DNA from: Clostridia bacterium | Lineage (GTDB): Bacteria; Bacillota_A; Clostridia; Oscillospirales; CAG-272 | NCBI GenBank assembly: GCA_017936125.1 | Contig: JAGBGE010000029.1 | Coordinates: 1 to 35,568 of the forward strand | Direction: 5' to 3' | DNA length: 35,568 bases | Shown: positions 1 to 7,500 of the stretch, in pieces | How the letters are laid out: every line of letters starts with the position of its first letter | How positions within the stretch are numbered: the stretch's first letter is position 1 | Notes under the pieces: generated by a model | Told to the model about the DNA's origin: nothing | Databases searched by the model: none | Seen by the model: the letters and a program-made list of their open reading frames with translations, nothing else | Position numbers and translations under genes: made by a program

Positions 1-91
1 CGAGCTTGCAGATCTATGGTCGGGGTATGCGAACCCGATTCTTGCCTAAAGGCAAGAGCTGTGCGAGAATCCGCAGTTGCGCCGCCAAAGG
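1..91. other. Intergenic segment with small hairpins
   Basis: No gene is supported here. The segment lies beyond the terminator of the minus-strand tRNA. It holds a clear 6-bp hairpin at 41-56 (CTTGCC, TAAA loop, GGCAAG) and a weaker one near 21-37 (cggg...cccg). Read on the minus strand, the 21-37 part looks superficially like a tRNA T-arm, but no anticodon or acceptor arm accompanies it. It may be the end of a neighbouring structured or repeated element cut by the window edge. Confidence 0.35.
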
Positions 92-130
92 AAAGAAAAA
101 ACAGACCATCGAATGATGGTCTGTTTTTCT
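92..130 (-). terminator. Intrinsic terminator of tRNA-Gln
   Basis: A 10-bp perfect stem (ACAGACCATC / GATGGTCTGT) with a GAAT loop is flanked by A-rich sequence on the left and T-rich sequence on the right, so it can end transcription on either strand. It lies directly after the CCA end of the minus-strand tRNA and most simply ends that transcript. Confidence 0.85.
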
Positions 131-131
131 T

Positions 132-205
132 TGGCAGCGGAACTAGGATTCGAACCCAGACATACAGAGTCAGAGTCTGCTGTGCTACCTTTACACAATT
201 CCGCT
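132..205 (-). tRNA. tRNA-Gln (anticodon CUG)
   Basis: The minus strand folds into a full cloverleaf: acceptor stem AGCGGAA/TTCCGCT, short D-arm GTG/CAC, anticodon stem GCAGA/TCTGT with loop CTCTGAC, and T-arm CTGGG-TTCGAAT-CCTAG. The anticodon is CTG, which reads the glutamine codon CAG. The discriminator is G and the CCA end is encoded (132-134). It is a single-gene unit with its own promoter (225-253) and terminator (92-130). The CUG isoacceptor supplements the UUG one in genomes that use CAG; the minus-strand and plus-strand genes here use CAG almost exclusively for glutamine. Confidence 0.93.
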
Positions 206-224
206 ATCAATTTTGACGTGGACT

Positions 225-253
225 ATTTTAGCACATAAAATTTCGTTTGTCAA
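225..253 (-). promoter_or_regulatory. Promoter of tRNA-Gln
   Basis: On the minus strand there is a perfect -35 TTGACA (248-253), a 17-bp spacer and a -10 TAAAAT (225-230). The expected start of transcription is about 10-15 bases upstream of the tRNA 5' end at 205. Confidence 0.85.
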
Positions 254-315
254 GTACTTTTTTGACTTTTTTTGTATTTTCTCCGAAAAATAATGATTTA
301 TGTATTGCTTTTAAG

Positions 316-345
316 AAAAACCGCCTCGGTGTGAGGCGGTTTTTA
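316..345 (-). terminator. Terminator after the lysine transporter gene
   Basis: Hairpin AAAAACCGCCTC / GAGGCGGTTTTT with a GGTGT loop, 7 bases after the stop codon of the minus-strand transporter gene. The A/T flanks let it work on both strands. Confidence 0.85.
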
Positions 346-351
346 TACCTT

Positions 352-2043
352 TTAATCTATCTTGGTTTCGGGGTGGCGCTTGTCTGCGATTTTCTTCATT
401 ACGAAGAGGAATCCAATAGTGAGCGCGATACCGATCGCAAGGCAGATATATGCGTTCTGCACAATGCCTGCGATGATGTACATCACGAAGGATATAGCTG
501 CTACGCTGATAGCGTAGGGAATCTGGGTGGATACGTGGTTAAGGTGGTTGCACTGACCGCCGGCGCTGGACATAATGGTGGTGTCAGAGATAGGCGAGCA
601 GTGGTCGCCGCATACCGCGCCTGCAAGGCAGGCAGACATACCGATGATGAGAAGCTCGCTTCCTGCGGGGAAGATGGCGGTAACGATAGGAATAAGAATA
701 CCGAACGTACCCCACGAAGTACCGGTTGCGAACGCGAGCACGCAAGCAACGAGGAAGATGATAGCGGGAAGGAAGTTAGCAAGGCCTGCTGCCGCGCCGC
801 TCATAAGCTCGCCTACGAAATACTTAGCGCCGAGAAGAGTGGTGATGTTCTTAAGACCTGTCGCGAAGGTAAGAATAAGTATAGCGGGAACCATCGCGAT
901 GAAGCCCTTGGGAACGCAGTCCATAGCTTCCTTGAAGCTGACGAGTCTTCTCGCGATCATATAAATAATGATAACGATAAGCGAGAACAGACCGCCCCAA
1001 GGCAAGCCGATAGTGGCGTCGGTATTACCGAATGCGCCAACGAAGTCGCCTGCAAGATCGGTACCGCCCCAAGCGTCAACGCCGAAGAAGCCTCCGACGT
1101 AAACGAGCGCGATAACACTTACTATAATAAGGAATACGATAGGAAGAACGAGGTCGATAACTCTGCCGTTTGCGCTGGGCTCAACCTCAGCAGCCTCCGC
1201 CTTGTCACCCTCGGTGTAGAGGTCGTCGTTCTTGACTGCGTTGAACTCGTGAGTACGCATCTTGCCGTAGTCAAACTTCATAAATGCAAGAGCAATGACG
1301 AATACGAGCGTAAGAAGCGAGTAGAAGTTGTAGGGAATAGCCATAACGAAGAGCTTGAGTCCCTGACCGTCCTCTGCGTACTGTGCAACTGCCGCAGCCC
1401 AGCTTGAGATAGGAGCTATCATACAAATGGGAGCAGCCGTCGCATCAATGAGGTAGGAGAGCTTAGCTCTCGAGATCTTGTGCTTGTCTGTTACGGGACG
1501 CATTACAGAGCCAACCGTGAGACAGTTGAAGTAGTCGTCGATGAAGATAAGCACGCCGAGCGCGAAGGTTGCAAGCTGCGCGCCAACTCTGCTCTTGATA
1601 TGCGTCTGCGCCCATTCACCGAATGCGCGTGAGCCACCTGCCTTGTTGATAAGAGCGACGATAACGCCAAGCTCAACGAGGAAGATGAAGATGCCCGCAG
1701 TACCTGAAACCGCAGAGATAAGTCCGTCGTTGATTGCGACGTCGAGAGTCGCTGTTGCAGAGAAGTTGGCAGCGAGAAGCGCACCGGATATAATACCGAT
1801 GAACAGCGAGCTGTAAACCTCCTTAGTGATAAGAGCGAGTCCGATAGCAATAATGGGAGGAATAAGAGCCCAGAAGCTACCAACAACCTCGCCCGAGCCG
1901 CCGCAGGTCTCGCATTCTGCCGCGCCCGCGCAATCGGGGCAGGGTACGGTGCCGAGAGCGCCGCCCGTAACGCCCGCAACGACGAGCAGAGCGATAATGA
2001 CAGCTATCGCAGCTATGAGAGTGATTTTTGCTGTTTTAGTCAT
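352..2043 (-). CDS. NhaC-family transporter, predicted lysine importer
   Basis: A 563-residue polytopic membrane protein of the NhaC Na+/H+ antiporter superfamily, with about a dozen hydrophobic helices and the typical small-residue-rich segment with CGDHCSPISDTT. The first helix (about residues 5-33) is followed by an unusual cysteine-rich loop: CPDC at 35-38 and CETCGGSG at 44-51. A lysine riboswitch sits in its leader, and NhaC-type genes under lysine riboswitches are known as candidate lysine transporters (LysW type). I therefore infer Na+- or H+-coupled lysine uptake rather than sodium export. Start: ATG with AAAGGAGAAAAAGAA before it. It is monocistronic, with promoter at 2290-2318 and terminator at 316-345. 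The substrate is an inference from regulation; the family assignment is firm. Confidence 0.85.
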   Translation of the reverse strand: MTKTAKITLIAAIAVIIALLVVAGVTGGALGTVPCPDCAGAAECETCGGSGEVVGSFWALIPPIIAIGLALITKEVYSSLFIGIISGALLAANFSATATLDVAINDGLISAVSGTAGIFIFLVELGVIVALINKAGGSRAFGEWAQTHIKSRVGAQLATFALGVLIFIDDYFNCLTVGSVMRPVTDKHKISRAKLSYLIDATAAPICMIAPISSWAAAVAQYAEDGQGLKLFVMAIPYNFYSLLTLVFVIALAFMKFDYGKMRTHEFNAVKNDDLYTEGDKAEAAEVEPSANGRVIDLVLPIVFLIIVSVIALVYVGGFFGVDAWGGTDLAGDFVGAFGNTDATIGLPWGGLFSLIVIIIYMIARRLVSFKEAMDCVPKGFIAMVPAILILTFATGLKNITTLLGAKYFVGELMSGAAAGLANFLPAIIFLVACVLAFATGTSWGTFGILIPIVTAIFPAGSELLIIGMSACLAGAVCGDHCSPISDTTIMSSAGGQCNHLNHVSTQIPYAISVAAISFVMYIIAGIVQNAYICLAIGIALTIGFLFVMKKIADKRHPETKID

Positions 2044-2081
2044 TTCTTTTTCTCCTTTATATTAAATTTTGATAATCAAAC

Positions 2082-2105
2082 AAAAAACGCTGTGAAAGCA
2101 CAGCG
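2082..2105 (-). terminator. Riboswitch expression-platform terminator
   Basis: On the minus strand, CGCTGTG-CTTT-CACAGCG followed by TTTTTTG, placed between the lysine aptamer and the transporter start. Its stem sequence GCGCTGTG can alternatively pair with the AGCGC at the aptamer 3' end, the usual switch logic: lysine binding frees the terminator and stops transcription. Confidence 0.85.
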
Positions 2106-2126
2106 CAGTTCATAATTGAAAAATGA

Positions 2127-2281
2127 ATAGCGCTCCACTAAAAAAGTGACAGCCGACGGCATATTCTGTAGCCGGCCAACCAACGCTCCGAGAGGGCAGA
2201 GCGAGAGTTTCGGCGGCTGACTCCTTTCGCGCGCACTCCCACAGTGTTCCTCGCGTTACTTTTAGTCACCGCACCTCTATC
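2127..2281 (-). promoter_or_regulatory. Lysine riboswitch (L-box) aptamer
   Basis: Read 5'-3' on the minus strand, the RNA begins GAUAGAGGUGCG and ends CUGUCAC...GUGGAGCGCUAU, the paired ends of the lysine riboswitch P1 region. Between them are the conserved internal pieces: GCGAAAGGAGUC, then CCGCCGAAAC, then a UUGG-containing arm (GCGUUGGUUGGCC), and GGCUGUCAC. This five-helix layout and these motifs are those of the L-box family. It precedes a terminator at 2082-2105 and an NhaC-type transporter gene, so excess lysine should switch the transporter off. Confidence 0.93.
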
Positions 2282-2289
2282 ATAATTTT

Positions 2290-2318
2290 ATTATAACATC
2301 TAACAGAACAAATGTCAA
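2290..2318 (-). promoter_or_regulatory. Promoter of lysine riboswitch and transporter
   Basis: Consensus promoter on the minus strand: TTGACA (2313-2318), 17-bp spacer, TATAAT (2290-2295). The predicted start lies at about 2283, just upstream of the aptamer. Confidence 0.9.
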
Positions 2319-2344
2319 CAGTTTTTTACATTTCCCAAATTCAA

Positions 2345-2377
2345 GTAAAAAACGGCTGGATTTTTCTTCCAACCGTT
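2345..2377 (-). terminator. Terminator after flavoprotein gene
   Basis: On the minus strand, stem AACGGTTGGA / TCCAGCCGTT with one G-U pair, a 7-base loop and a following TTTTACTTG run, 9 bases past the stop codon of the flavodoxin-family gene. Confidence 0.8.
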
Positions 2378-2385
2378 CTACCTTA

Positions 2386-3006
2386 TTATTTTTTAATGAA
2401 ATTCGTTCTTATTCCGCTTTCCTTTTCGGGCATACCGTACTTCTCCTCGCCGAGAGCGACGCTCTTCATAAGGAACGCCATATTTCTGGCAAGATTTCTC
2501 ATACACATCATACCCTCCTCGTCAAGACGGGCGTCATCGGCATTTGCCCCGTGAACCTGGTTCCAGTAAGAGCTGGTCGCCACGGGCATTCCCGAGATGG
2601 TGAAATATTTATTCAAAACGTCGAATGACGCGGTGCAGCCGCCTCGTCTTGCAACCACGACCGCTGCGCCAACCTTCTTTCTCTTATCAAAGGGCGTGCT
2701 GTAAAATAGTCTGTCGAGAAATGAGAGCAGAGTGCCGTTGGGCGCTGCGTAATATACGGGAGAGCCGACGATGATACCGTCTGCCTCGCGGAACTTTTCA
2801 GCAACCTCGTTTACTGCATCGTCTATCACGCACCTGCCCGCCTTGCGACATCCAAGGCATGCAACGCAGCCGCGAATCGCGAGGTGACCGACCTGGACAA
2901 TTTCGCATTCAACACCCTCTTTTTCAAGCGTAGCCATAGCCTCTGAGAGCGCCGCGTTGGTAGTTCCGTTCTTGTGCGGACTTCCATTTATTATAAGTAC
3001 TTTCAT
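2386..3006 (-). CDS. Flavodoxin-family iron-sulfur flavoprotein
   Basis: A 206-residue protein of the NADPH-dependent FMN reductase / flavodoxin-like fold. It starts with a beta strand and the FMN phosphate loop NGSPHKNGTTNAAL (residues 7-20), and has IIVGSPVYYAAPNG for the flavin ring side. Cysteines at 47, 50, 53 and 59 form C-x2-C-x2-C-x5-C, the pattern of iron-sulfur flavoproteins that bind a [4Fe-4S] cluster next to FMN. It probably moves single electrons in the cytoplasm; the partner is unknown. The start ATG follows a GGAGG site and a promoter at 3037-3065. It stands alone, convergent to nothing and divergent from coaW. Confidence 0.82.
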   Translation of the reverse strand: MKVLIINGSPHKNGTTNAALSEAMATLEKEGVECEIVQVGHLAIRGCVACLGCRKAGRCVIDDAVNEVAEKFREADGIIVGSPVYYAAPNGTLLSFLDRLFYSTPFDKRKKVGAAVVVARRGGCTASFDVLNKYFTISGMPVATSSYWNQVHGANADDARLDEEGMMCMRNLARNMAFLMKSVALGEEKYGMPEKESGIRTNFIKK

Positions 3007-3036
3007 AAAAAACCTCCAAAAATATTATATGTGTTC

Positions 3037-3065
3037 ATTATAGCACTATTTTGTGCAAAATTCAA
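3037..3065 (-). promoter_or_regulatory. Promoter of flavoprotein gene
   Basis: Minus strand: TTGAAT (3060-3065), 17-bp spacer, TATAAT (3037-3042), about 30 bases from the start codon. Confidence 0.75.
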
Positions 3066-3174
3066 TAAAAATCAAATTTTATTCCAAAATACGCCAAAAA
3101 ACGCGAAAAAATCTATGAAATATTATTAAAAATCCAAAATTTACAATTTGTTCACAAAAAATATCGGTAATGCC

Positions 3175-3203
3175 TTGCAACTTATAAAAATATATGTTAT
3201 AAT
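3175..3203 (+). promoter_or_regulatory. Promoter of the coaW-CBS-large protein operon
   Basis: TTGCAA (3175-3180), 17-bp spacer, TATAAT (3198-3203). This leaves a leader of about 90 bases before the pantothenate kinase start. The leader is open in frame upstream of the ATG but has no ribosome binding site for an earlier start. Confidence 0.75.
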
Positions 3204-3301
3204 GGGTGCGTGAATTAACATTTGAACTCGCCTCGAGCAAGGACAAACACCACATTCGTGCGCCTCGCTTGCATATCTCGCGGCAGAAAGGACGAGGAAA
3301 A

Positions 3302-4159
3302 ATGAGTATAATTATAGGTATTGACGTTGGCGGCAGCACCACTAAAATAGTAGGCTTTTCGGGCAAGGACGCGGGAAGAGCGCTTATCCAGCCGCAGCTT
3401 GTTACGGCTAATGACCCGCTCACCTCGGCTTACGGTGCGTTTGGCAGATTTACCGACGGCAATAATATAAATATAAGTAAAATCTCTAAAATTATGATAA
3501 CCGGCGTTGGCTCGTCGTTCGTGAAGGGGAGCCTTTACGGACTTGACTGTCAGCGCGTAGACGAATTTGACAGCATAGGCCGTGGCGGAATTTTCCTTTC
3601 GGGTCTTGACAACGCTCTCGTAGTGAGCATGGGCACGGGAACCGCAATAGTTCACGCGCGCTCGGACGGGTATTATAAATACCTTGGCGGCACGGGAGTC
3701 GGCGGCGGAACTCTTATGGGTCTTTCCAAGCTGCTCGTCGGGGCGGAGAGCACCGAGCATATTGCTAAATACGCTGACGGCGGCTCGCTTGATAATATCG
3801 ACCTGCGTATCAAGGATATGACTGCGTCGGATTCGATGACCTCGCTTGCGAGAGATATGACGGCATCAAATTTTGCCGCTGTGTCTGACCTCGCGACCAA
3901 GGAGGATATTGCCCTTGGCGTGATGAATATGGTGTTTGAGACGGTTGCCATGGTTTCTATGTTCGCGGCCCGCTCGGTCGGCGTAACGGATATAGTGCTG
4001 ACGGGCAACGTTACTGAGTTTGATTTTTGCAAGCGTAAGTTTGCGGAGATAAATAATATGAGGGATATATACGGAGTCAACTTCATTATTCCCGAGTATT
4101 CCAGGTTTGCTACCGTAATAGGTGCTGCGCTTTGCGGCATTAACGGAGGTAGTAAATGA
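3302..4159 (+). CDS. coaW: Type II pantothenate kinase
   Basis: Phosphorylates pantothenate with ATP, the first step of coenzyme A synthesis. The 285-residue product has the ASKHA-fold phosphate loop IIIGIDVGGSTTK at the N terminus, an SMGTGTA segment and a glycine-rich GGTGVGGGTLMG loop, all typical of the type II (staphylococcal/eukaryotic-like) kinase. Bacterial type II enzymes are largely insensitive to CoA feedback. I chose ATG 3302 because the homologous domain begins there and AAAGGACGAGG precedes it, although the frame is open further upstream. The stop overlaps the next start (ATGA), so it is translationally coupled to the CBS protein and through it to the 2066-residue protein. Confidence 0.88.
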   Translation: MSIIIGIDVGGSTTKIVGFSGKDAGRALIQPQLVTANDPLTSAYGAFGRFTDGNNINISKISKIMITGVGSSFVKGSLYGLDCQRVDEFDSIGRGGIFLSGLDNALVVSMGTGTAIVHARSDGYYKYLGGTGVGGGTLMGLSKLLVGAESTEHIAKYADGGSLDNIDLRIKDMTASDSMTSLARDMTASNFAAVSDLATKEDIALGVMNMVFETVAMVSMFAARSVGVTDIVLTGNVTEFDFCKRKFAEINNMRDIYGVNFIIPEYSRFATVIGAALCGINGGSK

Positions 4160-4578
4160 ATATAATGCGTTTTATAATTCCCAAAAGCTTGGTTGAGTTT
4201 GTTACGGTGGAGAGCACGGTGCGTCAGGCTCTCGAGAAGATGCGCTATCATCGCTACGTGGCTATTCCCGTGATAGATTCCGAGGGCAAGTATGTGGGAA
4301 CGCTTCGCAATGACGATATTCTGACGTATATTCTGGAGAGCGGCAGCTTTGACTCGCGAATGGCGGAGTCGAATGCGGTTATGGAGATTATCGACGGCAA
4401 TTATGCTCCGCCGGTTTATCACAACGCGTCGATGTCCGAGCTTATAGAGAGAGTCAAGGAGCATAACTTCGTTCCGGTAGTGGACGACAGAGGCTGCTTT
4501 GTAGGAATAATACTTCGTAGAGATATATTGAATTTTCTACTTAAATATTATAACGATACTGATAAAGGGGGTAAATAA
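4156..4578 (+). CDS. Twin CBS-domain protein
   Basis: A 140-residue stand-alone pair of CBS domains, about residues 8-65 (ends VGTLRNDDIL) and 72-132 (ends VGIILRRDIL). Such pairs form a disc that binds adenine nucleotides, S-adenosylmethionine or similar ligands and usually reports energy status to a partner. No enzymatic domain is attached, so the partner is probably a neighbour: the pantothenate kinase upstream or the 2066-residue protein downstream. It starts inside the coaW stop (ATGA) after GGAGG, and its own stop overlaps the next start (TAATG). The ligand and partner are inferred, not visible. Confidence 0.85.
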   Translation: MNIMRFIIPKSLVEFVTVESTVRQALEKMRYHRYVAIPVIDSEGKYVGTLRNDDILTYILESGSFDSRMAESNAVMEIIDGNYAPPVYHNASMSELIERVKEHNFVPVVDDRGCFVGIILRRDILNFLLKYYNDTDKGGK

Positions 4579-7500
4579 TGGCAGACAAGAAGAAAAAGAC
4601 GCCTGATTCTGCGAAAGAAGCAGAATCAAAAGTGAATAACGCACAGAAAGCCCCCGAGAACGAAAATCTCTCGATGGACGAAAAGCTTAAGGCTGCTGCC
4701 GGTAACATTACCAAGGCACACGCTAAACACCGAGCGCGCAATAGCGAGCTTGTCAAGCGCCGCATAAAAGCGGAGAAGGAAACGGCAGCAAGAATAGCCG
4801 AGGCGGAGAAGCGCAAAGCGGAGAACGAGAAGGCGGCTCAAAAGGTTGCTGACGAGAGACTTGCCGCGTTTGATTATGCGCAAAACTACCGCAAGAAGCT
4901 TCTTAAGGAGCGTGAGGCTGCTGCGTCTGCTGCGAAGCAGCGTGATGCCGAGGCTCGCGAGGCTGCCATGAGAGAAGCCAAGGAGGCTAAGGAGCAGACT
5001 GTTGCGTCATTCATTGAGATGGAGCGACAGGAAGCGCGCGAGCGTAGCGAGCGTGCGGAGGCTCTGGTCAACAGCGTCACCAAGCGTGAGATAGTCGACG
5101 AGGACGGCAACAAGGTTCTCGTGGATAGATTCCCGGATGATAAACCTACCGCGGAGCCCGAGGCTGAGCCGACGGCGACCGAAGCGGACGAGGTTCCCGC
5201 AGAAGCTGTCGCGGCTGACGAGCCCGAGATTGCTGAGCCTGCACCTGAATCCTCTGACGCGGATAGCGCGGTGAAAATAGAGGTGGCTGTCGAGCCTGAG
5301 GATGAGACTGTTGAGCCTGCTGATGAGGCGACTCCCGATGCGGAGACTGCGGAGGATGCACCCGATGTGGCTCCTGCTCCCGAATCGGAGGGCGTACCTG
5401 CGGCGGAAGACTCTGAGCCTGACGTTGCGGCGGAAGAGCCGGCTGCGGACGATTCCGATGCCGAGCACGACGCGGACGTCGAGGACGGTGAGGAGGGCGA
5501 GCCTGATTTCGAGCCTGCTGAGGCTGTGGAGGAAGCAGACGATGAGCCTGAGGACGAAGAGCCTGCGGAGAATGTCGAGAAGATTGACGATTCCTTCGAG
5601 ATGGTATTCGACGATGACGGCAACCTGGTGGTGAAGAGCCGCGAGGAGTCCGACGAGGAGCCCGAGCCTGAGGCAGATGATGACGGCGCGCCGAAAAGAG
5701 ATATCCCCGAGGTTACCGACGAGGATATAAAGGCGTTTAACGATAAATTGAACAAAGCTGCGGAAAAGCGCCGCAAGGAGCGTGAGAGAGCGAAGGGAAT
5801 TGATCCTGATGCCGAGAAAACGACCTCTGCGGATGACGTGCTTCTCCAGGACGAGATAATTTCGGTTATCAAGGCAGAGGGAAAGCGTCTTGACGGCAGC
5901 GAATCGGCATTCAAGCTTTACATCAAGCACTCCGAAGATGCGATAAAGAGCTTTGAGCTTGCGCTTCGCGAGGCGGTTAAGTCGCTGGAATCGAATCGCA
6001 ACGAGGCGGAAGGCCCTGCGATCATCGTCAGCATACTTAAGATCTGCACGAAGATTCTGGAGATCAGATGCGATAATCTCGAGAACTTTGCAAGACTAAA
6101 AGCCTACAAATATATAAGAAACGCGCGTATAGCGCTTCACGGCGAGGTTGATAGATATAACGAGTACGTCATATCTTATTCCGCTCTGACGGGCGAGCAG
6201 CTCACAAGGCTCTCGACGCTTCTGCCGGACAGCATCGCATCGGGCAAGTCGCTTGCGGTGATCCCAAGCTTCTGCTACAAGGAAAGCTACGTTGAGATTT
6301 ATCCCGACAAGGACGGTAATCTTCCGCCTGATTCGAGCGCGACCGTGATACCGGTCGCACCTCCCAAGTCTGCTGAGGAGCTGATTGGCGACATTGAGCT
6401 GCCAAAGAGCAAATTTGCCTGCAAAGCATATAGCAGAAAGATCAAGGGCGCTATTGAGAAGCTCGACGCGGAATGCAAGCGCATCGGCGAGCTGATACGC
6501 GAAACAAAAATATTCAAGAAGAGATATGAGAACGAGCTTCGCAGCCTGGATGCGAAAACTCCGGTTGAGGAGCGTTCCAATCCTAAATATAAGAATAAGG
6601 TAATAAACATTAGCATCAAATACGGCAAGAAGCTCTCTGGCATCAAGACAGCCAAGACGAGAAACGCCTTTGCGAGAACGCGTCAGCGTCTGTTCGTTAC
6701 AAGGCTTGCCGTTGAGAAGGAGAAGCTCAAGCTGGCTTACACCTATCTCCGCGAGGTGCACCGAGCAGGTAAGTACACGCAGAGAAAGGTTGCGGAGGAA
6801 TTCTTCGTAAAGGCTATGACTTCCTACAACAAGTGTGCCGAGGGATGCACCAAGGTGACCGGCATACCCTTCTACACTCTGCCTGTTTCGCTACTTCAGC
6901 GTATATGCGCAGGTGAGAAGGAGGTTAACTTCCCTGTGGTTGCTTATAAGCGCGAGCTTATAGAAACGGTTGGCGCGACGTCAAGATTTATCAGCACCGC
7001 GGTTCGTTCGGACCTTTTACCCAACGAGGCGGGCTACAGCGAGAAATCGCGCGAGATTCTTGAGAAGTCGGGCAGCTTCAATGATTCTCTGTCGCTCGGT
7101 GACGAGTCGCCGATGACCGATAGAGCGTCAGCGATAGCGAGCGTGATGATATCTGCGCTTCGCGAGGGCTCGAAGATCGTGAAAACGGTCGACGATCTCG
7201 ACGACTTTCAGAAGAAGTGCAACCGAGCAATCAAGTATTTCAAGAAATCTCTCAAGGCTACGGAGAAAGCAATTGCCAGGGCATTTGATGACGACGGCGT
7301 TGTAATTGCTCTCGTCGAGAACCTGAGAGTGATTTCCAATCTTATCGAGGTAAGACGAGTTGCAATAGATACGGCAATGCAGATGAAGCGTTCCGATATT
7401 GCGAGATCCCACAGCCGTGCGCTCTACAAGGAAATTGAGCTTTATAACGGCAGAGCGATTGACTATATGTCGATCGTCGGCGAGCAGTTCTCACGTATAT

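Noticed and set aside
16..216. 66-residue frame across the tRNA region
   Set aside because: It runs through the terminator and the tRNA-Gln gene; no ribosome site.
247..1407. 386-residue plus-strand frame over the NhaC gene
   Set aside because: Antisense to an unmistakable transporter with riboswitch, promoter and ribosome site on the minus strand.
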